Source of the DNA: Streptomyces sp. NBC_01216
Lineage (GTDB): Bacteria; Actinomycetota; Actinomycetes; Streptomycetales; Streptomycetaceae
Assembly: GCF_035994945.1 (NCBI RefSeq)
Contig: NZ_CP108677.1
Location: 3,534,001 to 3,598,000 of the forward strand
Direction: 5' to 3'
DNA length: 64,000 bases
Shown: in pieces, positions 38,981 to 47,450 of the stretch
How positions within the stretch are numbered: position 1 is the first letter of the stretch
Layout: each line of letters begins with the position of its first letter
The notes under the pieces: model-generated
Database searches by the model: none
The model's input: only the letters and a program-made list of their open reading frames with translations
Told to the model about the DNA's origin: nothing
Program-made: the position numbers and the translations under genes

Positions 38981-39933
38981 CCGTGACCGTGGCGGAGTCC
39001 TCCGGCGTCCCTCGTCGAGGCGCGTCGGGGGGTGATGCCTTCGCCCTGTCGCATCTCGACTCGCTGGAGTCGGAGGCGGTGCACATCTTCCGTGAGGTGG
39101 CGGGTGAGTTCGAGCGGCCGGTGATCCTGTTCTCCGGTGGTAAGGACTCGATCGTGATGCTGCATCTGGCGTTGAAGGCGTTCGCGCCGGCGCCGGTGCC
39201 GTTCACGTTGCTGCATGTGGACACCGGGCACAACTTTCCCGAGGTGCTGGAGTACCGGGACCGGACGGTCGCCGCGCACGGGCTGCGGTTGTATGTCGCC
39301 TCCGTGCAGGACTACATCGACGACGGCCGGTTGCGGGAGCGCCCGGACGGGACGCGTAACCCGTTGCAGACGGTGCCGTTGACGGAGGCGATCCGTCAGC
39401 ACCGGTTCGACGCGGTGTTCGGTGGCGGCCGGCGTGACGAGGAGAAGGCGCGGGCCAAGGAGCGGGTGTTCTCCCTGCGCGACGAGTTCTCGCAGTGGGA
39501 CCCGCGTCGTCAGCGGCCCGAGCTGTGGCAGCTGTACAACGGGCGGCACGCGCCGGGTGAGCACGTGCGGGTGTTCCCGTTGTCGAACTGGACCGAGCTG
39601 GACGTGTGGCAGTACATCCAGCGCGAGGACATCGCCCTGCCCCGGATCTACTTCGCGCACGAGCGGGAGGTCTTCGCCCGTGACGGGATGTGGCTGGCCC
39701 CCGGAGCGTGGGGCGGTCCGAGGGACGGCGAGCGGGTGGAGAAGCGGCTGGTGCGCTACCGCACCGTCGGCGACATGTCCTGCACCGGCGCCGTCGACTC
39801 CGACGCCACCACCCTGGACGCCGTGATCGCCGAGATCGCCGCCTCCCGCCTCACCGAACGCGGCGCCACCCGCGCCGACGACAAGATGTCCGAGGCCGCG
39901 ATGGAAGACCGCAAACGCGAAGGGTACTTCTAG
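38977..39933 (+). CDS. cysD: Sulfate adenylyltransferase small subunit
   Basis: A 318-residue PAPS-reductase-like fold subunit of the heterodimeric ATP sulfurylase that, with cysN, makes adenylyl-sulfate. The PP-loop is ILFSGGKDSIVMLHLAL near residue 50, followed by LLHVDTGHNFPEV and GGGRRDEEKARAKERVFS. The terminal DKMSEAAMEDRKREGYF is diagnostic. Residues about 25-255 use G-ending codons and TTG freely, whereas the last fifth and cysN use C-ending codons almost only, a marked switch inside the gene. Confidence 0.95.
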   Translation: MTVTVAESSGVPRRGASGGDAFALSHLDSLESEAVHIFREVAGEFERPVILFSGGKDSIVMLHLALKAFAPAPVPFTLLHVDTGHNFPEVLEYRDRTVAAHGLRLYVASVQDYIDDGRLRERPDGTRNPLQTVPLTEAIRQHRFDAVFGGGRRDEEKARAKERVFSLRDEFSQWDPRRQRPELWQLYNGRHAPGEHVRVFPLSNWTELDVWQYIQREDIALPRIYFAHEREVFARDGMWLAPGAWGGPRDGERVEKRLVRYRTVGDMSCTGAVDSDATTLDAVIAEIAASRLTERGATRADDKMSEAAMEDRKREGYF

Positions 39934-39935
39934 CC

Positions 39936-41291
39936 ATGACCAGCACCACCGAACAGTTCGCCGACCTCTCCGCCACCACCCTGCTGCGCTTCGCGACCGC
40001 CGGCTCCGTCGACGACGGCAAGTCCACCCTCGTCGGCCGCCTGCTCCACGACTCCAAATCGGTCCTCACCGACCAGCTCGAAGCCGTCGAACACGCCTCC
40101 CGCTCCCGCGGCCAGGAAACCCCCGACCTCGCACTGCTCACCGACGGCCTGCGCGCCGAACGCGAGCAGGGCATCACCATCGACGTGGCCTACCGCTACT
40201 TCGCCACCAGCCGACGCCGCTTCATCCTCGCCGACACCCCCGGCCACGTGCAGTACACCCGCAACATGGTCACCGGCGCCTCCACCGCCGACCTCGCCCT
40301 CGTCCTCGTCGACGCCCGCAACGGCGTCGTCGAACAAACCCGCCGCCACGCCGCCGTCGCCGCACTCCTACGCGTCCCGCACGTCGTCCTCGCCGTCAAC
40401 AAGATGGACCTCGTCGACTACGCCGAGCCCGTGTTCGCCGCCATCGCCGAGGAGTTCACCCGGTACGCCACCGCGCTCGGCGTCCCCGAGATCACCGCCA
40501 TCCCCCTCTCCGCGCTCGCCGGCGACAACGTCGTGGAACCCTCCGCGCACATGGACTGGTACGGCGGCCCCACCGTCCTCGAACACCTGGAGCATGTGCC
40601 GTCGGGTGTTTTCCCGCGCCGCTCCCGGGCCGAGGCCCGCTTCCCGGTGCAGTACGTGATCCGTCCGCGGACCGCCGAGCACCCCGACTACCGCGGCTAC
40701 GCCGGGCAGATCGCCGCCGGAGCCTTCCGCGTCGGCGAACGGATCACCGTGCTCCCCTCGGGCCGGACCAGCACCATCGAGGCCATCGACGCCCTCGGCG
40801 ACCCGGTCGACATCGCCTGGGCACCCCAGTCGGTCACCATCCGGCTCGCCGACGACATCGACATCTCCCGCGGCGACCTCATCGCCCCCGCCGACGACGC
40901 CCCGCCCACCAGCCAGGACGTCGAGGCCACCGTCTGCCACGTCGCCGACACACCGCTCACCCTCGGCCAGCGCGTCCTGCTCAAGCACACCACCCGCACG
41001 GTCAAGGCCCTCGTCAAGGAGATCCCCTCTCGCCTCACCCTCGACGACCTCTCCCAGCACCCCCAGCCGGGACGGCTCGTCGCCAACGCGATCGGCCGGG
41101 TCGTGGTCCGCACCGCCGAACCCCTCGCCCTCGACGCCTACGCCGACTCCCGCCGCACCGGCTCCTTCCTCCTCATCGACCCCGCCGACGGCACCACCCT
41201 CGCCGCCGGCATGGCCGGCGAATCCTTCGCCCGTACCGGGACGCGAGCCGGCGCCGGTGACGACGCCGGTGACGAGGGTTGGGACTTCTGA
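39936..41291 (+). CDS. cysN: Sulfate adenylyltransferase large (GTPase) subunit
   Basis: A 451-residue EF-Tu-like GTPase subunit that couples GTP hydrolysis to APS synthesis by CysD. GTP motifs: TAGSVDDGKSTLVGRLL (P-loop), DTPGHVQYTRNM (G3), NKMDLVDY (G4). Two beta-barrel domains follow. Unlike many bacterial CysN, it has no fused APS kinase; that activity is the separate cysC. I start at ATG 39936, 2 nt after cysD. It is the last gene of the operon; no clear terminator follows. Confidence 0.95.
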   Translation: MTSTTEQFADLSATTLLRFATAGSVDDGKSTLVGRLLHDSKSVLTDQLEAVEHASRSRGQETPDLALLTDGLRAEREQGITIDVAYRYFATSRRRFILADTPGHVQYTRNMVTGASTADLALVLVDARNGVVEQTRRHAAVAALLRVPHVVLAVNKMDLVDYAEPVFAAIAEEFTRYATALGVPEITAIPLSALAGDNVVEPSAHMDWYGGPTVLEHLEHVPSGVFPRRSRAEARFPVQYVIRPRTAEHPDYRGYAGQIAAGAFRVGERITVLPSGRTSTIEAIDALGDPVDIAWAPQSVTIRLADDIDISRGDLIAPADDAPPTSQDVEATVCHVADTPLTLGQRVLLKHTTRTVKALVKEIPSRLTLDDLSQHPQPGRLVANAIGRVVVRTAEPLALDAYADSRRTGSFLLIDPADGTTLAAGMAGESFARTGTRAGAGDDAGDEGWDF

Positions 41292-41853
41292 CCACGGCGC
41301 CGACCCACACGGGTGACCGCGCGCCTGCCGGGACAGGATGCGCCGGGATCGTCCGGAGACGACCGTGTGTCGACGTCCGCCGGACCGTGGCGGTCGGTGT
41401 CCGGGCACCAGCGGGTAGGTTCTGACCTGTGTTTTTCGCTCCTGCCGTTCCCGGTGCCAGCGGGCGGACGGCCGACCGCTGATCCTGCGTTTCGCGCACG
41501 AGATGAACGGCACCTGGTTTCCGTGGGGCCGTGGGTGACGCTCGCGGTCCTCGCTCTGGGAGCCGTCCTCCGGGCCGCCGCCGAGATACGGCACTCGTCC
41601 GGAGCGCTCGCGTACACCGGGCCCGTGCCCCGCGGCGCCCCGTCGGGTTGCCCTGTGAGGGCGTCGGACGGCGATTCGCGGGCAGCGGCTGAGCCGGTCT
41701 GGGCCGGACGGGTGGTGTTCATCGGAAGAACTGCGCGGCGGCGGCGTCGCTCCGAGCATTCCGGGACCGCGTACACATCATGAGAAAGGTATGTAAAGCG
41801 CGCAACCCGAAATGAACCATCCGAGAGCGTCATACAAGAGAAAGCGAGGGGCC
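41292..41853. other. Gap after the cluster, with a GH26-like fragment
   Basis: This 562-bp stretch has no intact gene. At 41455-41538 one frame reads RADGRPLILRFAHEMNGTWF then PWGRG and a TGA. R-F-x-H-E-M-N-G-x-W is the catalytic-region signature of family 26-type glycoside hydrolases, so this is a stray internal fragment with no start or remaining domains. Longer frames over it (for example ending 41783) are low-complexity. Upstream of 41854 the sequence becomes AT-richer (TATGTAAAG around 41792) and may hold the promoter of the next gene. Confidence 0.55.
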
Positions 41854-42219
41854 ATGGCCACCGCCAAGGTCAAGCAGTTCTGGTCCGCCTTCATCTCCGT
41901 ACTCTTCGCCCTGCTCGCCTCCGTCGGCCTGACGGGCACCGCCACCGCCGCCCAGACACCCTCGGTCCAGCAGCCCGAGGAGGCCGCCGCCGGCGCCGCG
42001 GTCCGCGCCGAGGGGACGCGCGTCCCGACCGCCGCACCGGTACAGCGGTCGCACCCGTGGAACCCGGTCCGCGACCGGTCGCTGCCGCCCACGATCAAGC
42101 AGCGGATCGGCGCCGAGGCGCACGGTTCCTCTCCGTCCGTACGCCACCCGCGCGCCGACTCGTCGCTCGACACCGAGCTCGCCGAGCTCGCCGAGCCGGC
42201 GCTCACCGCGGCGGCGTAG
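41854..42219 (+). CDS. Small secreted protein of unknown function
   Basis: A 121-residue protein from ATG 41854 after GCGAGGGG (an in-frame ATG 42 nt upstream has no ribosome site). Lysine-containing start MATAKVKQFW, hydrophobic AFISVLFALLASVGLTGTAT and an AQT cleavage-like site make a signal peptide. The mature part is Pro/Ser/Ala/Glu-rich with no cysteine and no domain I recognise. Short secreted proteins beginning MATxKVxxFW are common in streptomycetes; function unknown. Confidence 0.75.
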   Translation: MATAKVKQFWSAFISVLFALLASVGLTGTATAAQTPSVQQPEEAAAGAAVRAEGTRVPTAAPVQRSHPWNPVRDRSLPPTIKQRIGAEAHGSSPSVRHPRADSSLDTELAELAEPALTAAA

Positions 42220-42592
42220 AGGTGTCGCGCGGCTTCCGCCGGGTCCTCGTGCCCGCGGTCAGGTCCGCCGCCCCGCCGGCCCGCTCGGGCGAGGTCTCCC
42301 GTGGTCCCGCGGAAACGTCCCGAACGCCGGGGCACTTCTCAGGACACGAGAAGTCCGTCAGCTCCCCGCACACCCCACCCTCGGCCGGACAGCCGGGAGC
42401 GGGACGGTCCGTCCGGTGCGCGCCGCCCAGCCGGCCGACACCGCACGAAGCGTCCGTGTCCGCCACGCAGCGCATGCACCGCACGCCGGACGCGCACACC
42501 CACCACATCCGCGTCCCTCACCCGCACCGCCTCCGGTGCGCGCCACACCCGCCGCCCACCCGGCACGGGACGTCGCGTGGTGAGAACCCGGG
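42220..42592. other. Gap without recognisable gene
   Basis: 373 bp between the secreted protein and the convergent DUF5324 gene. Frames crossing it in both strands are low-complexity Pro/Arg/Thr-rich and show no ribosome site or family resemblance. No clear terminator hairpin was found. Confidence 0.5.
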
Positions 42593-43327
42593 TCAGCGAC
42601 GCTCGTCGCGCTCGGGAGAGTCCTCGTCGGAGGTATCGGCCTCGGCCTGCTTGGCCGCCACCTCGTCTTCGGGAGACCCACTGCCGTCGACGGACGACAG
42701 GGGAGCCTTCTCGTCGACCTCGGTGGGAGCGGGGGGTTCGACCAGCCAGTCCGGGTTGGCCTGCCTGTCCCACCACTTCCAGGCGGCGAACGCGCAACCG
42801 GCCAGCAGGCCGACGACCGCGAACCGCTTGGCGACGCGTCCGGCCGTGGCCCGACGCTCGTGCTTCCTCACGATCTTCCGAATCTCCTTCGGCGTCACCT
42901 GACCGCGCAGCGCCGCCCAGGCGGCGACGGAGCGCGCACCGGCCTCATCCAGCACGGGACCGGTCGCGGCGACCGCGTGTTCGACACGCGGAACGGTGAA
43001 GTCGGCCGCCTGCCGGGCGGCCTTGCGGGTCTCGAGCGCGGCGCGGAGCGCTGCCTCCTCGACCTGCGGCGGTACATGCGGTGCGACATGGCAGTCGTAC
43101 TGCGCGAAAGCCTGCGCACGGGCCTGCCGGGCGGCCTTCGAGACCTTCGGCCCGAGCCGGACGCGTGCCTCGTGCGCGTAGAGCGTGGCGTGGTCCTTGG
43201 CCGTGCCCGCGTACTGCACGGCGTGGTCCCTGGCCGTGACGGCATAGGGCGCCACCACATCCGCCGCGTGCTGCACGCTTTCCCTGGCCGAATCAGTCGC
43301 GGCGCGCACGCTGTCCATCCGGGTCAC
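42593..43327 (-). CDS. DUF5324 family protein
   Basis: A 244-residue conserved streptomycete protein. The N-terminal two-thirds is helical with repeated amphipathic segments (ATDSARESVQHAADVVAPYA, then HAVQYAGTAKDHATLYAHEA), like apolipoprotein or phasin helices. One hydrophobic helix follows near 178-196 (RFAVVGLLAGCAFAAWKWW), and the C-terminus is acidic and disordered. It is divergent from the cyclophilin gene. No function is known. Right of here the gene order returns to the conserved oriC-proximal core. Confidence 0.82.
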   Translation of the reverse strand: MTRMDSVRAATDSARESVQHAADVVAPYAVTARDHAVQYAGTAKDHATLYAHEARVRLGPKVSKAARQARAQAFAQYDCHVAPHVPPQVEEAALRAALETRKAARQAADFTVPRVEHAVAATGPVLDEAGARSVAAWAALRGQVTPKEIRKIVRKHERRATAGRVAKRFAVVGLLAGCAFAAWKWWDRQANPDWLVEPPAPTEVDEKAPLSSVDGSGSPEDEVAAKQAEADTSDEDSPERDERR

Positions 43328-43473
43328 GAGAACCTCCTCCTCGGTGGCGGTTGGTTTTTCGCCTTTCCACCCTTTTCGAAATCATGCCTGCCCTTCCGTG
43401 GTCCGGCATGCGGGGCTGGCATCCGGGGCATGCGAGGATCGGACGGCCAGAGGAGACCGACGGAAGGCACACC

Positions 43474-44001
43474 GTGGCCGAGCAGCTTTACGCCACCCTC
43501 AAGACCAGCCAGGGCGACATCGAGATCCGGCTGCTGCCGTTCCACGCTCCGAAGACGGTCAGGAACTTCGTCGAGCTGGCCAGGGGCGAGCGCGAGTGGA
43601 CTCACCCCGCCACCGGCCGGGTGTCCACGGAGCCGCTCTACGACGGCACGGTCTTCCACCGGGTCATCAAGGACTTCATGATCCAGGGCGGCGACCCGTT
43701 GGGGAACGGCACGGGCGGCCCCGGCTACGAGTTCGCCGACGAGTTCCACCCCGAGTTGTTCTTCGACCGGCCCTACCTGCTGGCCATGGCCAACGCGGGT
43801 CCGGGCACCAACGGCTCGCAGTTCTTCATCACGGTCGGTGCGACGACCTGGCTCAACCGCAAGCACACGATCTTCGGTGAGGTGGCCGGCGCGCAGAGCC
43901 GGAAGGTCGTCGACGCGATCGCCACCGCGGAGACCACCCCGCGCACCGAGCGCCCGGTCCAGGACGTGGTGATCGAGACCGTCGTGATCGAGACCCGCTG
44001 A
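43474..44001 (+). CDS. Cyclophilin-type peptidyl-prolyl isomerase
   Basis: A 175-residue cytosolic cyclophilin catalysing cis-trans isomerisation of Xaa-Pro bonds. Start GTG 43474 (VAEQLYATLKTSQGDIEI) after GGAAGG; an upstream in-frame ATG at 43351 is less likely. The catalytic arginine is in VFHRVIKDFMIQGGDP, and LAMANAGPGTNGSQFFIT forms the pocket. No signal peptide. A possible 7-bp stem with downstream TTTT lies at 44045-44069, after the stop. Confidence 0.95.
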   Translation: MAEQLYATLKTSQGDIEIRLLPFHAPKTVRNFVELARGEREWTHPATGRVSTEPLYDGTVFHRVIKDFMIQGGDPLGNGTGGPGYEFADEFHPELFFDRPYLLAMANAGPGTNGSQFFITVGATTWLNRKHTIFGEVAGAQSRKVVDAIATAETTPRTERPVQDVVIETVVIETR

Positions 44002-44155
44002 CCTTTCCCGCGTTTTCCGGCTTCCCGCACCGGCGCGCGCCTTCCCCGCCCTCCGCGCGGACGGGCGGGAACCTTTTCGCCCCGCTCGTCCGTATGGAGG
44101 GCGGGGCGGTGTCATGGGTGCCGCCCCAGCCGTCCATCGTCCCGGGAGGACCTCC

Positions 44156-45022
44156 ATGGAGCCGGAGTCCGGCCTGCCGCATTGCTACCGTCACCCGGAC
44201 GTCGCGACCGGCATCCGCTGCACGCGGTGCGAGAAGCCGATCTGCCCCCAGTGCATGGTGTCCGCGGCCGTCGGCTTCCAGTGCCCCGACTGCGTCCGGA
44301 ACGGCTCAGGTACGGGCCACGCGGCCGACGCCAACCAGCCCCGTACTCTCGCGGGCGGCCGGGTCGCGTCCGACGGGCGTCTCGTCACCAAGATCCTCAT
44401 CGCGGTCAACCTCGCCCTCTTCATCGCCGTCCAGGTCGCCGGGGACCGGATCGTGGACGAGCTGGCGCTGATCGGCTACGCGTACGACCCCGCGCTCGGC
44501 GAGGTGGTGGGCGTCGCGGACGGCGAGTGGTACCGGTTGCTGACCTCGACGGTGCTCCAGCAGGAGATCCCGCACTTCGCCTTCAACATGCTGGGCCTGT
44601 GGATCATCGGCGGGATCGTCGAGCCCGAACTCGGGCGCCTTCGCTACGCCACGCTCTGCCTGCTGTCCGGACTCTCCGGATCGGCGCTCGCCTATGTGGT
44701 GTCCGCCCCGAACCAGCCCTCGCTGGGCGCCTCGGGCGTCGTCTTCGGGCTGATCGGCGCCTGGGCGGTGCTCGCCCGCCGCCGGCGCTACGACATGCGT
44801 CCGGTGGTCCTCTTCGTGGGCCTGTCGCTGCTGCTCACCTTCACCCGCCCGGGGATCTCCTGGGAGGCCCACATCGGCGGCCTCGTCGGCGGCGCTGTGG
44901 TCGCCTACGGCCTGCTGCACGCACCGCGTGCCCGGCGGGACCTGGTGCAGTACGCGGCCTGTGGACTGGTGCTGCTGGTCGACCTGGGGATGATCCTCGT
45001 CCGGTCGGCGACGCTCACCTGA
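44156..45022 (+). CDS. Rhomboid family serine protease with N-terminal zinc-finger-like domain
   Basis: A 288-residue intramembrane protease. Residues 8-48 form a cysteine/histidine-rich module (CYRHPDVATGIRCTRCEKPI followed by CPQCM and CPDC), like a B-box/zinc ribbon. Six membrane helices follow. The catalytic dyad is visible: serine in LGASGVVFGLIGAW and histidine in WEAHIGGLVGG. HFAFNMLGLWIIGG is the usual helix-2 motif. Start ATG 44156 after GGGAGG. It is next to crgA, as in other streptomycetes. Substrates unknown. Confidence 0.93.
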   Translation: MEPESGLPHCYRHPDVATGIRCTRCEKPICPQCMVSAAVGFQCPDCVRNGSGTGHAADANQPRTLAGGRVASDGRLVTKILIAVNLALFIAVQVAGDRIVDELALIGYAYDPALGEVVGVADGEWYRLLTSTVLQQEIPHFAFNMLGLWIIGGIVEPELGRLRYATLCLLSGLSGSALAYVVSAPNQPSLGASGVVFGLIGAWAVLARRRRYDMRPVVLFVGLSLLLTFTRPGISWEAHIGGLVGGAVVAYGLLHAPRARRDLVQYAACGLVLLVDLGMILVRSATLT

Positions 45023-45066
45023 GTGAAGCGGCCGGTGCCCCACCGCGCGCCAAGCTTTCCCCAGAG

Positions 45067-45267
45067 TTATCCACAGTGCGTGGCGGATCTTGTGCATCCC
45101 GTGGGGAACGACACCGCCCCTTGCCCCTGAGCTGGGATTCTCCAGCAGGGGCAAGGGGTGGTGTGTTCCGTGGACGAAGCCGCGGCAGTCACACCGGCGT
45201 CAACCGCGTGTGAGTTATCCACAGATCTTCGTAAGTTATCCAGGGGTGTGCACAACGCTGTGGATAA
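45067..45267. promoter_or_regulatory. Cluster of perfect DnaA boxes outside oriC
   Basis: Three exact TTATCCACA sites, at 45067-45075, 45215-45223 and (reverse strand, TGTGGATAA) 45259-45267, plus near-matches TTATCCAGG at 45236-45244 and TGGACGA-type at 45169. All lie in the 282-bp non-coding gap between the rhomboid gene and crgA, about 40 kb from oriC. None of the oriC boxes noted is an exact TTATCCACA, so these may be higher-affinity sites. Confidence 0.78.
45117..45158 (+). terminator. Terminator after the rhomboid gene
   Basis: CCCCTTGCCCCTG (45117-45129) pairs with CAGGGGCAAGGGG (45146-45158), with a short inner CTGG/CCAG stem. It lies about 95 nt after the stop and within the DnaA-box cluster described next. 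Confidence 0.88.
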
Positions 45268-45304
45268 CCTCAGGGCAAGGCTTGACGGGCGGGGCCGGAA
45301 GGAG

Positions 45305-45559
45305 CTACTTCCACTGCGTCGAGACGCCGAATCCGGCCGCGATGAAGCCGAAGCCCACCACGATGTTCCAGTTGTTGATGGACTTCACCGGCAGCGAGCC
45401 GTCGGTGACGTAGAAGACCACGATCCACACCAGCCCGATCAGGAACAGCGCCAGCATCACCGGCGCCACCCAGCTGCGGTTGGTCAGCTTGATGTTCGTG
45501 GTCTGCTTGGCGGGCGGAGGCGTGAAGTCGGCCTTCTTGCGGATCCGTGACTTCGGCAC
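45305..45559 (-). CDS. crgA: Cell division protein CrgA
   Basis: An 84-residue membrane protein with two helices ([21 protein letters not shown] and [17 protein letters not shown]) and the start [16 protein letters not shown]. CrgA coordinates growth and septation in actinomycetes, and in Streptomyces it inhibits FtsZ ring formation. It is in the standard place, next to the rhomboid and opposite the DUF881 gene, from which it diverges with a 140-bp promoter gap. Confidence 0.96.
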   Translation of the reverse strand: MPKSRIRKKADFTPPPAKQTTNIKLTNRSWVAPVMLALFLIGLVWIVVFYVTDGSLPVKSINNWNIVVGFGFIAAGFGVSTQWK

Positions 45560-45699
45560 GAGGGACTCTCCTGTCGATGCGCTGCGTGACCGCGCAGGGA
45601 ACTGTGGCTGGCGCCGGGATGTGACGCAGGAGGACCACTGCGTCCCCCGGGCGTCCGTTAGCGTAGTGCTTCCGTGGCACCGAAGGGGATCAGGGTACG

Positions 45700-46467
45700 T
45701 TGAGCAATTCCGCCGACACTCCCTCCGGGCCCGGCCGACCTGGACGATGGCGGCCGGTCCGGCTGCTGACCGCTGCCGTTTTCGCCCTCGCCGGGCTGAT
45801 CTTCGTCACCAGCTTCAACACCGCCAAGGGCACCAATCTGCGCACCGACGCCTCGCTCCTGCGGTTCTCCGACCTCATCGAGGAGCGCAGCCACAAGAAC
45901 GCCGGTCTGGACGAGTCCACCGCCGTCCTGCGCGCGGAGGTCGACGCCCTGGCCGACCGGGACAACGGCTCCACCGAAGCCGAGGACGCGCGACTGCACG
46001 CCCTGGAGGAGGCCGCGGGGACCACCGAGACCTCCGGCCCCGGACTCACGGTCACCCTCGACGACGCCCCGCCCAACGCACAGGCCGCCCCCGGCTACCC
46101 CGAACCCCAGGCCAACGACCTCGTCATCCACCAGCAGGACCTCCAGGCGGTCGTCAACGCCCTCTGGCAGGGCGGCGCCGAGGGCATCAAGGTCATGGAC
46201 CAGCGGCTCATCTCGACCAGCGCCGTGCGCTGCGTCGGCAACACCCTGATCCTCCAGGGCCGCGTCTACTCCCCGCCGTACAAGATCACCGCGGTGGGGG
46301 ACCGGGACGCGCTGCGCCGGGCGCTGTCCGACTCCCCGGCGATCCAGAACTACCAGCTGTACGTGAAGGCGTACGGGCTCGGCTGGAAGGTCGACGAGCA
46401 CAAGGCGGTGACTCTTCCCGGCTATTCGGGCACAGTGGATCTCCACTACGCGCAGCCGGTGGGCTAG
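45700..46467 (+). CDS. DUF881 family membrane protein
   Basis: A 255-residue protein starting at TTG 45700 (SNSADTPSG), a rare start codon, with GAAGGGG 11 nt upstream. One membrane helix ([20 protein letters not shown]) is near residue 22, followed by a coiled-coil-prone stretch ([20 protein letters not shown]) and a DUF881 domain ([41 protein letters not shown]). Family members are adjacent to crgA or division genes across actinobacteria. Function unknown. Confidence 0.9.
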   Translation: MSNSADTPSGPGRPGRWRPVRLLTAAVFALAGLIFVTSFNTAKGTNLRTDASLLRFSDLIEERSHKNAGLDESTAVLRAEVDALADRDNGSTEAEDARLHALEEAAGTTETSGPGLTVTLDDAPPNAQAAPGYPEPQANDLVIHQQDLQAVVNALWQGGAEGIKVMDQRLISTSAVRCVGNTLILQGRVYSPPYKITAVGDRDALRRALSDSPAIQNYQLYVKAYGLGWKVDEHKAVTLPGYSGTVDLHYAQPVG

Positions 46468-46524
46468 CGGGGCCGTTCCGCGGGGTGCCCGGCACGGGGA
46501 CCGGCCGAGGGGAGGTCAGGTCCG

Positions 46525-47223
46525 GTGTCGGTGCGACTGATCGTCAGGACGTTCAGCGAACTCTGCGTCACCCTCGGAACCCTGATCGTCCTCTTCGTCG
46601 TCCACCTCCTGTTCTGGACCGGTGTCGAGGCCGACGGCGCCAGCGCCGGGCAGCTCCGCACCCTCCGGAACGCCTGGGAGACCCGACCCCGGCCGGACCC
46701 CTCCTCGACGGCCGCCCCGGCCGCTCCCCGCCCCTACGCCCCCGGTGAGGGCCTCGCCGTCATGTACGTCCCCCGCCTCGGCGGGGACTGGGAGTGGCCC
46801 GTCCTCGAGGGCACCGCGACCGGCACCCTGAAGAAGGGCCTCGGCCACTACACCGGCGGTGCGCGGCTCGGCGAGACCGGCAACTTCGCCGTGGCCGGCC
46901 ACCGCCGCACGTACGGAGATCCGTTCAGGGACTTCCCCCGGCTGCGGCCCGGTGACGCCGTCGTCCTCACCGACGGCACCACCTGGTACACCTACCGTGT
47001 CGCCCGCGCCCCGTACCGGACCGTGCCCACGGACACCGGGGTGATCGCCCCGGTCCCGGCGCCGCTGCGCACCGACGCGGCCGTCTTCGACGGACCGGGG
47101 CGCTACCTCACCCTCACCACCTGCGACCCGGAGTGGGGCAGCAGCCACCGGCTGGTCGTCTGGGCGCACCTGGACGCCACCCAGCCCGTGACACGGGGCA
47201 GGCCGCCGTCTTTGGGCGGCTGA
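46525..47223 (+). CDS. Class E sortase
   Basis: A 232-residue membrane-anchored transpeptidase that attaches surface proteins with an LAXTG-type sorting signal to the cell wall. N-terminal signal-anchor (ELCVTLGTLIVLFVVHLLFW, residues 11-30), Pro-rich stalk, then the sortase barrel. The catalytic histidine is in NFAVAGHRRTYGDP, the cysteine in YLTLTTCDPEWGSS and the arginine in HRLVVWAHL. It is the first of three sortase genes within 3.6 kb. Confidence 0.93.
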   Translation: MSVRLIVRTFSELCVTLGTLIVLFVVHLLFWTGVEADGASAGQLRTLRNAWETRPRPDPSSTAAPAAPRPYAPGEGLAVMYVPRLGGDWEWPVLEGTATGTLKKGLGHYTGGARLGETGNFAVAGHRRTYGDPFRDFPRLRPGDAVVLTDGTTWYTYRVARAPYRTVPTDTGVIAPVPAPLRTDAAVFDGPGRYLTLTTCDPEWGSSHRLVVWAHLDATQPVTRGRPPSLGG

Positions 47224-47288
47224 CACCCCGCCGGAGGCATCGCCACGTACTCTGGGTCCGGTAACGAACGGAAGGGGCGGCGGACGTC

Positions 47289-47450
47289 ATGTACGGCTGG
47301 ATCTGGCGGCATCTGCCGGGCAACGCCTGGGTGCGGGGACTGCTGTCGCTCGTCCTGGTGCTCGGGACCGTCTACGCGCTCTTCCAGTACGTGTTCCCCT
47401 GGGCGGAGCCGCTGCTTCCGTTCAACGATGTGACGGTGGACGGTCAGTGA
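47289..47450 (+). CDS. Small membrane protein between sortase and amidotransferase
   Basis: A 53-residue protein from ATG 47289 (MYGWIWRHLPGNAWVRGLLS) with one hydrophobic helix (LLSLVLVLGTVYALFQYVF), ending NDVTVDGQ. The next gene's GTG overlaps its stop by 4 nt, which supports its being translated. It is conserved in this place in streptomycetes in my recollection; function unknown. Confidence 0.78.
   Translation: MYGWIWRHLPGNAWVRGLLSLVLVLGTVYALFQYVFPWAEPLLPFNDVTVDGQ

Noticed and set aside
41313..41783. 156-codon plus-strand frame after cysN
   Set aside because: No ribosome site, and composition changes along it. The only protein-like part is in another frame (the GH26-like fragment).
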